This document shows, piece by piece, positions 1-6,048 of a stretch of DNA of 9,493 bases. The first letter of the stretch is position 1; every line of letters begins with the position of its first letter. The stretch lies in NCBI GenBank assembly GCA_030628245.1, contig DAOVRI010000059.1:1-9493 (forward strand), in the 5' to 3' direction. The position numbers and the translations under genes were made by a program. This DNA is from Dehalococcoidales bacterium. Its GTDB lineage: Bacteria; Chloroflexota; Dehalococcoidia; Dehalococcoidales; RBG-16-60-22. The notes beneath the pieces are model-generated. The model saw nothing but the letters and a program-made list of their open reading frames with translations. It searched no databases and was not told where the DNA came from.

Positions 1-318
1 AAAAACCACCACCCCTCCATCGAGCACCCTGAGGCTGCGTTCTACCTCGGCGGTAAAGTCCACGTGCCCCGGCGTGTCGATGATATTGATGCGTTGCTCA
101 TGCCAGTAGCAGGTAGTTGCCGCCGCCGTGATGGTGATGCCGCGTTCCCTTTCCTGCTCCATCCAGTCCATGACGGCGGTGCCTTCGTGCACCTCGCCTA
201 TTTTATAGGTCCGCCCGGTATAATAGAGTATCCTCTCGGTGACGGTGGTCTTACCGGCATCGATGTGGGCGATAATGCCTATATTGCGGATGTCCTCTAG
301 TGGGAAATCCCTGGGCAC
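1..318 (-). CDS. fusA: Elongation factor G, N-terminal part (cut by window edge)
   Basis: EF-G is the cytoplasmic GTPase that drives ribosomal translocation and, with RRF, ribosome recycling. Only the first 106 codons are present; the rest lies beyond position 1. The GTPase domain motifs are in order: P-loop AHIDAGKT at residues 17-24, the switch I region with RGITITAAAT at 59-68, and DTPGHVDF at 81-88, whose His85 is the catalytic histidine of translational GTPases. I chose the GTG at 316-318 because the protein then begins a few residues before the conserved IRNIGIIAH segment, a GGGAG stretch lies upstream, and no in-frame ATG is seen nearby upstream. It is the third gene of the str operon, 62 nt downstream of rpsG. 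The identification is secure; only the exact start is slightly uncertain. Confidence 0.96.
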   Translation of the reverse strand, partial: MPRDFPLEDIRNIGIIAHIDAGKTTVTERILYYTGRTYKIGEVHEGTAVMDWMEQERERGITITAAATTCYWHEQRINIIDTPGHVDFTAEVERSLRVLDGGVVVF

Positions 319-380
319 TTTCTTCTCTCCCGCCGTTACTGGATTTTTTTCTTTAACACTGCTATTAATCAATAATCCCC

Positions 381-851
381 TTACCATCTATAGTGGGCAA
401 AGGCCCGGTTGGCCTCGGCCATTCTATGCGTATCTTCACGTTTCTTAATCGTGGCTCCCTGCCCCTGGAAGGCTTCAGAGAGTTCCTCGGCCAGTTTATC
501 TATCATCGTCTTGCCTTTTCGGGCCCGGGCGGAGTTTATCAGCCAGGTGAGGGCCAGGAAGAGTCCGCGTTCGGGCTGGACTTCCACCGGTACCTGATAG
601 GTAGCGCCGCCAACACGCCTGGGCTTGACCTGAAGGAGCGGCGTGGCGTTTCTCACCGCCTGCTCCAGTGCCGCCACCGGGTCTTTGGAGACCTGCTGTC
701 CGAGTTTCTCAAGAGCGCCGTAAACGATATTTTCGGCCGTTCTTTTCTTCCCGCACTGCATGACTTTAACAATCAACCGTGACACGGTGGTGCTGCGGTA
801 TTTGGCATCAGGATTGACTTCTCTTTTTCCCGCTCTGGCTCTTCTCGGCAT
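381..851 (-). CDS. rpsG: Small ribosomal subunit protein S7
   Basis: S7 nucleates assembly of the 3' major domain (head) of the 30S subunit and contacts the E-site region and mRNA. The 156-residue product has the usual bacterial length. It starts MPRRARAGKR and carries the conserved basic and helical segments: KYRSTTVSRLIVKVM near residues 17-31, GKKRTAENIVYGAL at 34-47, VRNATPLLQVKPRRVGGATYQVPVEV at about 66-91, and the C-terminal KREDTHRMAEANRAFAHYRW. The ATG is preceded by GAGGGG a few bases upstream on the minus strand. It lies 14 nt downstream of rpsL and upstream of fusA, the classic str order. In E. coli S7 represses its own operon by binding the rpsL-rpsG gap; here that gap is too short for such a site. 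Confidence 0.98.
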   Translation of the reverse strand: MPRRARAGKREVNPDAKYRSTTVSRLIVKVMQCGKKRTAENIVYGALEKLGQQVSKDPVAALEQAVRNATPLLQVKPRRVGGATYQVPVEVQPERGLFLALTWLINSARARKGKTMIDKLAEELSEAFQGQGATIKKREDTHRMAEANRAFAHYRW

Positions 852-865
852 GGTATCCCCTCGGA

Positions 866-1297
866 CTAAGTAATTTCGGTCCTTTCTTTAGCTCTCTTGG
901 ACCCGTACTTGCTGCGGCCCTGCTTGCGGTCGGCGACGCCGGTAGTATCCAGCGCCCCCCGGACAATATGATAGCGGACACCGGGCAGGTCTTTAACGCG
1001 GCCGCCGCGAATCAGGACTACCGAGTGCTCCTGCAATTCGTGACCTTCACCGGGTATATAGGCGGTGACTTCCATATGATTGGTTAGCCTTACCCTGGCT
1101 ATCTTGCGCAGGGCGGAATTGGGCTTCTTGGGAGTCGTCGTCTTTACCTGCACGCAGACACCGCGTTTCTGCGGGCAACTCTTACCCATCTGTACCCTGT
1201 TTTTCAGGGCATTGTAGGTATAACCCAGTGCCGGCGTCTTATCCTTCTTGGTGACCTTACGGCGCCCCTTGCGAACCAGTTGATTTATTGTTGGCAT
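866..1297 (-). CDS. rpsL: Small ribosomal subunit protein S12, long-loop form
   Basis: S12 sits at the decoding centre of the 30S subunit and influences tRNA selection accuracy. The 143-residue product contains the diagnostic TTTPKKPNSALRK at residues 53-65 and IRGGRVKDLPGVRYH at 96-110. The two lysines whose replacement gives streptomycin resistance in E. coli are wild type here (K57 and K102), and the Asp that can be beta-methylthiolated is present (D103). Compared with the 124-residue E. coli protein there is a 14-residue insertion between PAL (22-24) and CPQKRG (41-46). This loop is also found in Bacillus S12, so it is a known lineage character and not an anomaly. The ATG has AAGGAG immediately upstream. 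This is the first gene of the str operon, behind a promoter and a structured leader. Confidence 0.98.
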   Translation of the reverse strand: MPTINQLVRKGRRKVTKKDKTPALGYTYNALKNRVQMGKSCPQKRGVCVQVKTTTPKKPNSALRKIARVRLTNHMEVTAYIPGEGHELQEHSVVLIRGGRVKDLPGVRYHIVRGALDTTGVADRKQGRSKYGSKRAKERTEIT

Positions 1298-1325
1298 GGT
1301 CTCCTTCCTCTCCCCCTACAATTGC

Positions 1326-1351
1326 AATGGATGAGCCGTAGCCCATCCATT
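1326..1351 (-). promoter_or_regulatory. rpsL leader hairpin with UACG tetraloop
   Basis: Read on the minus strand as RNA, this 26-nt segment folds into an 11-bp stem (one internal G-U pair) closed by a C(UACG)G loop, a member of the very stable UNCG tetraloop class. It ends 28 nt before the rpsL ATG, with the purine-rich ribosome binding site between. No run of U follows it, so it is not an intrinsic terminator. It is more likely a leader element affecting mRNA stability or translation of S12. The fold is seen directly; the function is inferred. Confidence 0.65.
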
Positions 1352-1363
1352 CTAGAATTCTAG
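1352..1363. repeat. Perfect 12-bp palindrome
   Basis: CTAGAATTCTAG is its own reverse complement. It lies between the two rpsL leader hairpins and directly abuts the UACG hairpin. A related sequence, CTGAATTCTGAG, occurs at 1404-1415. It could be a dimeric operator half-site pair or simply part of the RNA leader; the sequence alone does not decide. Confidence 0.5.
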
Positions 1364-1393
1364 CGATATACCGAGGTATTATTGCTCGGGCTA
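1361..1393 (-). promoter_or_regulatory. Upstream rpsL leader hairpin
   Basis: In the minus-strand RNA, UAGC plus CCGAG pairs with CUCGG plus GCUA (1361-1364 with 1390-1393, 1371-1375 with 1385-1389), leaving a 6-nt bulge and a 9-nt loop. The UAGCCC on the 5' side of this stem can instead pair with GGGCUA inside the next hairpin (1339-1344), so the two structures could be mutually exclusive with a long-range pairing. That arrangement is what a switch-like or autoregulated ribosomal-protein leader could use, but this is inference. Confidence 0.5.
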
Positions 1394-1428
1394 TCCACTA
1401 TTACTGAATTCTGAGCACTAGATATTAA

Positions 1429-1457
1429 ATTTAACACAAATAGGTACTATATGTCAA
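1429..1457 (-). promoter_or_regulatory. Sigma-70-type promoter of the str operon
   Basis: On the minus strand a perfect -35 box TTGACA (1452-1457) is followed after exactly 17 nt by TTAAAT (1429-1434), which matches four of six positions of the -10 consensus. Immediately upstream of the -35 is an A/T tract (1459-1469) resembling an UP element, common at strong translation-apparatus promoters. Transcription would begin near 1420, giving a leader of about 120 nt before rpsL. Confidence 0.65.
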
Positions 1458-1470
1458 CATTTTTAAAAAG

Positions 1471-1498
1471 GAATCCGTGAATAAATTAGTCTGGATTC
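1471..1498. repeat. Inverted repeat GAATCC/GGATTC
   Basis: GAATCC at 1471-1476 and GGATTC at 1493-1498 are exact inverted copies separated by 16 nt. The pair lies just upstream of the str promoter A/T tract and upstream of aroB. The half-site spacing would suit a dimeric regulator, but a 6-bp repeat can arise by chance in AT-rich DNA. Confidence 0.3.
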
Positions 1499-1572
1499 TA
1501 TAGAAATGGAAAAAGTAACGATAAATATATCTACAATTCACGCTCCGCCGTTATTGCATGCTACGGTAAGTA

Positions 1573-1592
1573 GAGGTAAAATGGCATAAATG
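1573..1592 (+). promoter_or_regulatory. aroB ribosome binding site with two-codon mini-ORF
   Basis: A GAGGT Shine-Dalgarno at 1573-1577 is only 3 nt from an ATG at 1581 that opens ATG GCA TAA and stops at 1589. The aroB ATG follows directly at 1590, in the same frame and 12 nt from the Shine-Dalgarno. Ribosomes may start on the mini-ORF and re-initiate at aroB, or the long spacing may simply be tolerated. Confidence 0.4.
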
Positions 1593-2669
1593 AAAAAAGT
1601 AAAAATAGAACTCGGCAGCTATGGCTATGGCGTACGTGTCGGGACCGGTTTGCTGGCCCGGGTAGGACTCTGGCTGAAAGAGAGGGGTTTTTCCAGTAAA
1701 GCGGTCATTATTACCGATACTACCGTGGAAGGTCTTTACGCTGAAGTTCTCGAGCGGGGCCTGGCCAATGCCGGCTTCGATGTGACCATTCTGGAGGTGC
1801 CGTCAGGAGAAGAGCAGAAATCTCTGGAAACCGTCGGCAGGCTCTATGGTGACCTGACCGAGGCTTATGCGGAAAGGACGACTCCTGTTTTAGCTCTGGG
1901 GGGTGGGGTGATTGGCGACCTGGCCGGTTTCGTGGCGGCGACTTATATGCGCGGAGTGCCGCTGATACAGGTGCCGACCACCCTGCTGGCGCAGGTTGAC
2001 AGCAGCATCGGCGGTAAGACGGCCGTTAACTACGGCCAGTTGAAGAACATCATCGGCGTATTTTATCAGCCGAGAATGGTCGTGGCCGATATCGATACTT
2101 TGAAAACCCTCCCGGAAGTCGAACTGACCAGCGGTCTGGCCGAGGTCATCAAGAGCGCCGCTATCAGGAACAGGAACCTCTTTAATTTCCTTGATATTAA
2201 CATGAAGAAGGCCCTCGAATATCACCCGGCGGTGCTGGAAACTATCGTCCTGGAGACGGCCAGGATAAAAGCCGAAATAGTCGAGAAAGACGAAAAAGAA
2301 GAGGGCCTGAGGGGTATCCTTAACTACGGGCATACCATCGGCCACGCCATAGAGGCAGTATCCGATTTTCAGCTCAAACACGGCCAGGCCGTGGCCATCG
2401 GAATGATGGCGGCGGCCAAAATTTCCAGTCGGATGGGAATACTTGACGAGAGTGAAGTCGTCAAGCTGGAGAGAATTATCGAGAAAGCCGGACTCCCCAC
2501 GGAAATGCCGGACCTCGACAAAGAGGCGGTATGGCAGGCCATGCAGCATGACAAGAAAGTAGTGCAGGACAGGATAAGGTTCGTCCTGCTTAAATCAATC
2601 GGTAGTGCCTTTATCAGTGACGAAGTTGACCCGGTTCTGGTGGAGGAGGTGTTGGTTGGCTGGGGATAG
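1590..2669 (+). CDS. aroB: 3-dehydroquinate synthase
   Basis: The enzyme converts DAHP to 3-dehydroquinate, the second step of the shikimate pathway, using a metal ion (usually zinc) and catalytic NAD. The 359-residue product has family length. It shows the NAD-binding GGGVIGDLAGF at residues 104-114 and the PTTLLAQVDSSIGGKTAVN block at 129-147 with substrate-binding D137 and K143. The expected metal ligands are E185 (in SGLAEVIK), H248 (in NYGHTIGHA) and H264 (in LKHGQAV). The start ATG gives MKKVKIELG, a normal N-terminus for the family. It is the first gene of the aromatic operon. Its last 14 nt overlap aroD, and the aroD ribosome binding site lies within its C-terminal codons. DAHP synthase, which often precedes aroB, is not seen in this window. 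Confidence 0.97.
   Translation: MKKVKIELGSYGYGVRVGTGLLARVGLWLKERGFSSKAVIITDTTVEGLYAEVLERGLANAGFDVTILEVPSGEEQKSLETVGRLYGDLTEAYAERTTPVLALGGGVIGDLAGFVAATYMRGVPLIQVPTTLLAQVDSSIGGKTAVNYGQLKNIIGVFYQPRMVVADIDTLKTLPEVELTSGLAEVIKSAAIRNRNLFNFLDINMKKALEYHPAVLETIVLETARIKAEIVEKDEKEEGLRGILNYGHTIGHAIEAVSDFQLKHGQAVAIGMMAAAKISSRMGILDESEVVKLERIIEKAGLPTEMPDLDKEAVWQAMQHDKKVVQDRIRFVLLKSIGSAFISDEVDPVLVEEVLVGWG
2642..2650 (+). promoter_or_regulatory. Strong ribosome binding site fixing the aroD TTG start
   Basis: GGAGGAGGT inside the last codons of aroB is followed after 5 nt by TTG at 2656, in the aroD frame. Shine-Dalgarno strength and spacing are both near ideal, so TTG at 2656 is preferred over an ATG at 2605 that would add 17 residues unlike the family. 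Confidence 0.75.
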
Positions 2670-3321
2670 ACCCAAAATATGCGCCTCTATCGTAAATAAC
2701 GACCTCGAAGCTGTAAAAAAAGTCGAGTCGCTGGTTGACCTGTTCGAGTTACGCATCGACCTTATCGGCAATGGCTGGCAGGAGGTAGCTAAAAATCTGA
2801 TTAAACCGTGGCTGGCCTGCAACCGCAGGGCTGAGGAGGGCGGCGGCTGGCAGGGTGGCGAGTCGGAGAGAATAGAAACACTCCTCAGCGCTATCGAACT
2901 CGGCGCATCAATAATCGATGTAGAGCTCGGCACACCGGGAGTCGAGAAATTTGTTATGGAAATAATGGGCAGGGCCGATTGTCTGCTTTCATATCATAAC
3001 CTGAAGGAAACGCCGCCTCTGGTGAAGATGCGGGAGATTATTGAAAATCAGCTGGCCGCCGGCGCCGATATCTGCAAGGTGGTTACTACCGCTCATACCT
3101 TCACGGATAATATAGCTGTTTTACAGCTTATAACCGACTTTCCCGAGAACATGGTGGTGGCCTTCGCCATGGGTGACCCGGGGCAAATCTCCCGGGTTCT
3201 CTGTCCGCTGGTGGGTGGTTATTTCACCTACGCCTCGATTGAAGAAGGCAGCGAATCGGCTGAAGGGCAGATAACGGTAGAAAATTTAAGAAAGATTTAC
3301 GGGATGCTCGAAGATGCCTGA
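2656..3321 (+). CDS. aroD: Type I 3-dehydroquinate dehydratase
   Basis: This class I aldolase-fold enzyme dehydrates 3-dehydroquinate to 3-dehydroshikimate through a Schiff base. With the TTG start it has 221 residues, somewhat shorter than the 252 of E. coli. All expected active-site residues can be placed: the ELRID motif at 31-35, E90 in IDVEL, general base H114 in SYHN, the Schiff-base lysine K141 in DICKVVTTA, R180 in QISR, and S201 and Q205 in SAEGQI. An upstream ATG at 2605 would add MPLSVTKLTRFWWRRCW, which is the aroB C-terminal coding read in another frame, so I reject it. It overlaps aroB by 14 nt and aroE by 8 nt. The rare TTG start may moderate its translation, which then depends on coupling to aroB. 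Confidence 0.94.
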   Translation: MAGDRPKICASIVNNDLEAVKKVESLVDLFELRIDLIGNGWQEVAKNLIKPWLACNRRAEEGGGWQGGESERIETLLSAIELGASIIDVELGTPGVEKFVMEIMGRADCLLSYHNLKETPPLVKMREIIENQLAAGADICKVVTTAHTFTDNIAVLQLITDFPENMVVAFAMGDPGQISRVLCPLVGGYFTYASIEEGSESAEGQITVENLRKIYGMLEDA

Positions 3322-4192
3322 TAAAGAGATATCCGGCAAGACTAAAATTTGCGCGCTCATCGGCGACCCCGTCGAGCATACCATGTCGCCGGTGATGCAT
3401 AATGCCGCCTATAAAAAGCTGGGGCTGGACTATGTCTATGTTCCGTTCCGGGTAAGCCCGGAGCAGCTGGCGGCGGCTGTCGACGGCCTGCGGGCCCTGA
3501 ACGTATGTGGTTTCAATGTCACCATCCCCCACAAGGTGTCGATTATTCCCATGCTGGACGGACTCGACCCCCTGGCCGAGAAGGTTGGCGCGGTCAATAC
3601 CGTGGTGAATAACGACGGCGAACTGAGGGGTTACAATACCGATGCTGATGGTTTTTTAAAGGCCATGCTGGAGCGTGAGGTTGAGCCGGCGGGTAAGAAT
3701 GTCGTCGTTCTGGGCGCCGGTGGTGCCGCGAGGGCTGTTACCTATGTCCTTGCGGATAGAGGCGCTGGTCTGACTATCCTCAATCGGCAGGAGGAGCTCG
3801 ACTGGGCGGAAAATATTGCCGAGCTTATTAGTGAGGACTTCGGCAAGGTAGTGCGGGTGCTGGAACTCCGTGACGAGTATCTGGCCGAAGCGCTGCAAAT
3901 AGCGGACATACTCGTTAACGCTACCAGCGTGGGCATGAGTCCGGCCGGCGATGAGAGTCCGGTTCCCGCCGAATTGCTTAAAAATAGCCTTATCGTTTTC
4001 GATGTAGTCTATAATCCCATTAATACCAGGTTGCTCAACGAAGCTAAAGCGGCCGGTGCTCAGACAATAAGCGGAATTGATATGCTCGCCTGGCAGGGAG
4101 CTCTGGCTTTCGAGAAGTGGACCGGGCAGGCGGCCCCAATCGACCTGATGAAGAAGGAAGCTGTAAAAATGCTGGAGAGCCATGAAGACTAG
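3314..4192 (+). CDS. aroE: Shikimate dehydrogenase (NADP+)
   Basis: The enzyme reduces 3-dehydroshikimate to shikimate with NADPH. The 292-residue protein has the N-terminal substrate domain with GDPVEHTMSPVMHN at 17-30. The usual Ser-x-Ser substrate motif reads T23-M-S25, a conservative change. NVTIPHK carries the catalytic lysine K74, and NTD carries the paired aspartate D110. The Rossmann domain has GAGGAAR at 134-140 and an NR pair at 157-158 where family members bind the NADP phosphate. The C-terminal GIDMLAWQGALAFEKWTG is typical. Quinate/shikimate dehydrogenase is an alternative label, but the biosynthetic context favours AroE. The ATG overlaps the end of aroD by 8 nt, and the stop overlaps aroK by 11 nt. 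Confidence 0.96.
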   Translation: MPDKEISGKTKICALIGDPVEHTMSPVMHNAAYKKLGLDYVYVPFRVSPEQLAAAVDGLRALNVCGFNVTIPHKVSIIPMLDGLDPLAEKVGAVNTVVNNDGELRGYNTDADGFLKAMLEREVEPAGKNVVVLGAGGAARAVTYVLADRGAGLTILNRQEELDWAENIAELISEDFGKVVRVLELRDEYLAEALQIADILVNATSVGMSPAGDESPVPAELLKNSLIVFDVVYNPINTRLLNEAKAAGAQTISGIDMLAWQGALAFEKWTGQAAPIDLMKKEAVKMLESHED

Positions 4193-4703
4193 CATTGCCC
4201 TGATAGGTTTTATGGGAACGGGAAAAACGGTGGTGGGCAAACTGCTGGCCGGAAAACTGGGCAAGGAGTTCCTTGAACTGGATGCTATAATAGAAAAGAA
4301 AGCCGGCAAGTCCATCCCCGAGATATTCCGGCAGGACGGCGAAATTGGTTTCCGTGAGCTGGAAATTGAGGCTACCGGGGAAGTCGCCATTAAAAAGAAT
4401 ACCGTTATCGCTTGCGGTGGCGGTATCGTTCTTAATAAAATAAACATTGACCGTCTCAGGAAGGAGTGTGTTATCGTTTGCCTGACGGCATCGCCGCAGG
4501 TAATTATAAAGCGTACATCGGGTGATACGGATGAGAGGCCGTTGCTCGCCGTGCCTGACCGGGCGCGGCAAATCGAAGAGCTTCTTAAATTCCGCGAGCC
4601 TTTTTATGAGCGGTCGGCCGATATTATGATAAATACTTCCAGGATTAGCGCCGACTCGGTAGTCGAGAGAATTATGGAGAAATTGAAAGAAAATGAAAGT
4701 TAG
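4182..4703 (+). CDS. aroK: Shikimate kinase
   Basis: The enzyme phosphorylates shikimate at the 3-hydroxyl using ATP. The 173-residue protein has typical length and is a P-loop NMP-kinase-like fold. The Walker A GFMGTGKT is at 9-16. Shikimate-binding residues are D34 (ELDAII), R58 (GFRELE) and the CGGGIV turn at 78-83. The lid arginine is R119 in DERPLL, and R138 in KFREPFY completes the site. GGAG lies 4 nt before the ATG, within the end of aroE. I use aroK over aroL only by convention; the sequence does not distinguish them. It overlaps aroE and aroA by 11 nt each. Confidence 0.96.
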   Translation: MKTSIALIGFMGTGKTVVGKLLAGKLGKEFLELDAIIEKKAGKSIPEIFRQDGEIGFRELEIEATGEVAIKKNTVIACGGGIVLNKINIDRLRKECVIVCLTASPQVIIKRTSGDTDERPLLAVPDRARQIEELLKFREPFYERSADIMINTSRISADSVVERIMEKLKENES

Positions 4704-6048
4704 CGTTAAGAAAAGCGAAGTAAAAGGGAAAGTGGCCGTCCCTGCTTCCAAGAGCATGACTATCCGGGCGCTGACATGCGCCGCTCTGAGCCGGGGGAAC
4801 AGCGAGATTGTACATCCGCTGGTCAGCGATGATACCAACGCCGCCGCCGATGTCCTGGGTAAAATCGGCGTGAGTATCGATAAAGAAAAAGACCTGTGGC
4901 GGGTAACAGGAGGAAGTCTCCGGGTGCCGAGGGAAGAACTATTCTGCGGTGAATCGGCGACTACCCTGAGATTTATGATGGCCGTGTGTTCGCTTCTTCC
5001 CGGCAAGCACACGCTTTACGGTGGTCCCTCTCTCTCCAAAAGACCGGTGAAGTCTCTTGTCGAGGCGCTGAGAAAGCTGGGTATAAAAGGCTCCATGGAA
5101 GGCAAAACGACGCCCCCGGTGACCATCGAGGGCGGTACCCTGAAAGGCGACCTGACGGAACTGCCGGGTAATATCAGCTCGCAGTTTATCTCGGCCCTGC
5201 TCCTGATTGCCCCCTTTGCCAAGAAGGAAATTAAAATCGGGCTGACGACTCCCATGACATCGAGGCCTTATGTTCTGATGACGCTCTGGTGCATGAAGAA
5301 GTTCGGGATAAACGTCCGTACTGAGTTCGATAAATTTGTCGTACGCCGCCAAGCGTATAAACCGACCCGACTGGAAATCGAGGGCGACTGGTCATCGGCT
5401 TCGTATTTCCTGGCGCTGGGGGCGGTTTCCGAGGGGGTAACGGTGGAAAATCTGAACACCTCCAGCCTTCAGGGCGACCGGGTGATACTGGACTTCCTGC
5501 GTGGCATGGGCGCCAAGGTTAGATTAGCCGGGAATACCATCACCGTGAGTGAGGGTAACCTGCGGGCACTACACGCCGACCTTTCCGACTGTATTGACCT
5601 TTTGCCGACCGTGGCGGCGCTGGCCGCTCTGGCCGAAGGCACCAGTTTGTTTACCGGTATCGAACGGGCTCGCATCAAAGAGTCGAACCGGGTGGCTGCC
5701 GTCAAAGAAGGACTGGAAAGGTTGGGCGTTACCGTAACCGAAGGCCAGGACAGCCTTACCATCGTCGGCTTAAAGACAACGAAGCCAAAAGAAGATGACG
5801 AGGACGGAGAAGAAACCAAAGAGGGCGAAGCCGGTGAGGAGAAAGCCGAGGAAGAGGCCGCTCAGGAGCGGGAGCCCGTTCTTATTGATAGTCACGGCGA
5901 CCACCGGATAGCCATGGCTTTCGGCGTGCTCGGTGCTGCTTTCGGCGGCATTATCGTCGATGGCGCCGAATGTGTTGCCAAGACATTTCCGGATTTCTGG
6001 GAAGTCCTGAAAAGTGCCGGAGGGGAGCTGGAGATAGATGCAGAATAG
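4693..6048 (+). CDS. aroA: EPSP synthase (3-phosphoshikimate 1-carboxyvinyltransferase) with acidic insert
   Basis: The enzyme joins shikimate-3-phosphate and PEP to give EPSP. The 451-residue protein carries PASKSMTIRAL at 17-27 (K20, S21, R25 in the active site), CGESATTLRF at 85-94 (PEP loop), SSQFISALL at 162-170, an aspartate at D302 (probable catalytic acid, alignment not certain), RIKESNR with E330 and R333, DSHGDHRIAMAF at 399-410 with H404 and R405, and AKTFPDFW with K430. Residues 361-394 form a Glu/Asp-rich low-complexity insert that ordinary EPSP synthases lack; without it the length is 417, normal for the family. In the PEP loop, E. coli G96 is replaced by A89 and P101 by F94, resembling glyphosate-insensitive enzymes. 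The reading frame is intact through the insert. Overlaps are 11 nt with both aroK and aroC. Confidence 0.96.
   Translation: MKVSVKKSEVKGKVAVPASKSMTIRALTCAALSRGNSEIVHPLVSDDTNAAADVLGKIGVSIDKEKDLWRVTGGSLRVPREELFCGESATTLRFMMAVCSLLPGKHTLYGGPSLSKRPVKSLVEALRKLGIKGSMEGKTTPPVTIEGGTLKGDLTELPGNISSQFISALLLIAPFAKKEIKIGLTTPMTSRPYVLMTLWCMKKFGINVRTEFDKFVVRRQAYKPTRLEIEGDWSSASYFLALGAVSEGVTVENLNTSSLQGDRVILDFLRGMGAKVRLAGNTITVSEGNLRALHADLSDCIDLLPTVAALAALAEGTSLFTGIERARIKESNRVAAVKEGLERLGVTVTEGQDSLTIVGLKTTKPKEDDEDGEETKEGEAGEEKAEEEAAQEREPVLIDSHGDHRIAMAFGVLGAAFGGIIVDGAECVAKTFPDFWEVLKSAGGELEIDAE
5773..5874 (+). other. Acidic low-complexity insert encoded within aroA
   Basis: These 34 codons encode 16 acidic residues (13 Glu, 3 Asp), with Lys and Ala making up much of the rest and almost no hydrophobic residues. 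They lie between the strand ending SLTIVGL and the PVLIDSHGDHR catalytic segment, where other EPSP synthases have a short turn. The DNA is strongly purine-rich on the plus strand with GAG/GAA repeats, consistent with expansion by slippage. The peptide is probably a disordered surface loop. Confidence 0.75.

Larger units (their letters stand above)
1298..1589. other. Divergent AT-rich spacer between the str and aro operons
   Basis: This 292-nt gap holds no credible protein gene. It contains the 5' leader and promoter of rpsL on the minus strand (hairpins at 1326-1351 and 1361-1393, promoter at 1429-1457) and an inverted repeat at 1471-1498. On the plus strand it carries the aroB translation start region. 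I found no strong plus-strand promoter for aroB; TACAAT at 1532-1537 resembles a -10 box but has no good -35 at normal spacing. No T-box, tRNA-like fold or known riboswitch core was recognised by eye. Confidence 0.7.

Noticed and set aside
393..782. Plus-strand open frame across rpsG
   Set aside because: It lies entirely opposite the S7 gene, whose identity is certain, and its protein has no recognisable features.
895..1297. Streptomycin-resistant S12 allele
   Set aside because: Both resistance-associated lysines (K57 and K102) are the wild-type residue.
1326..1351. Intrinsic terminator between the divergent operons
   Set aside because: The stem is strong but neither strand has a U-run after it, and it lies upstream of gene starts, not after gene ends.
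1890..2549. Long minus-strand open frame antisense to aroB
   Set aside because: Its sequence is the complement-frame shadow of a well-conserved gene, with no family likeness and no ribosome binding site. The same holds for antisense frames at 3656-4447, 4044-5012 and 6358-7092.
2605..2655. ATG at 2605 as the aroD start
   Set aside because: It would overlap aroB by 65 nt, add 17 residues with no family likeness, and ignore the GGAGGAGGT site 5 nt before TTG at 2656.
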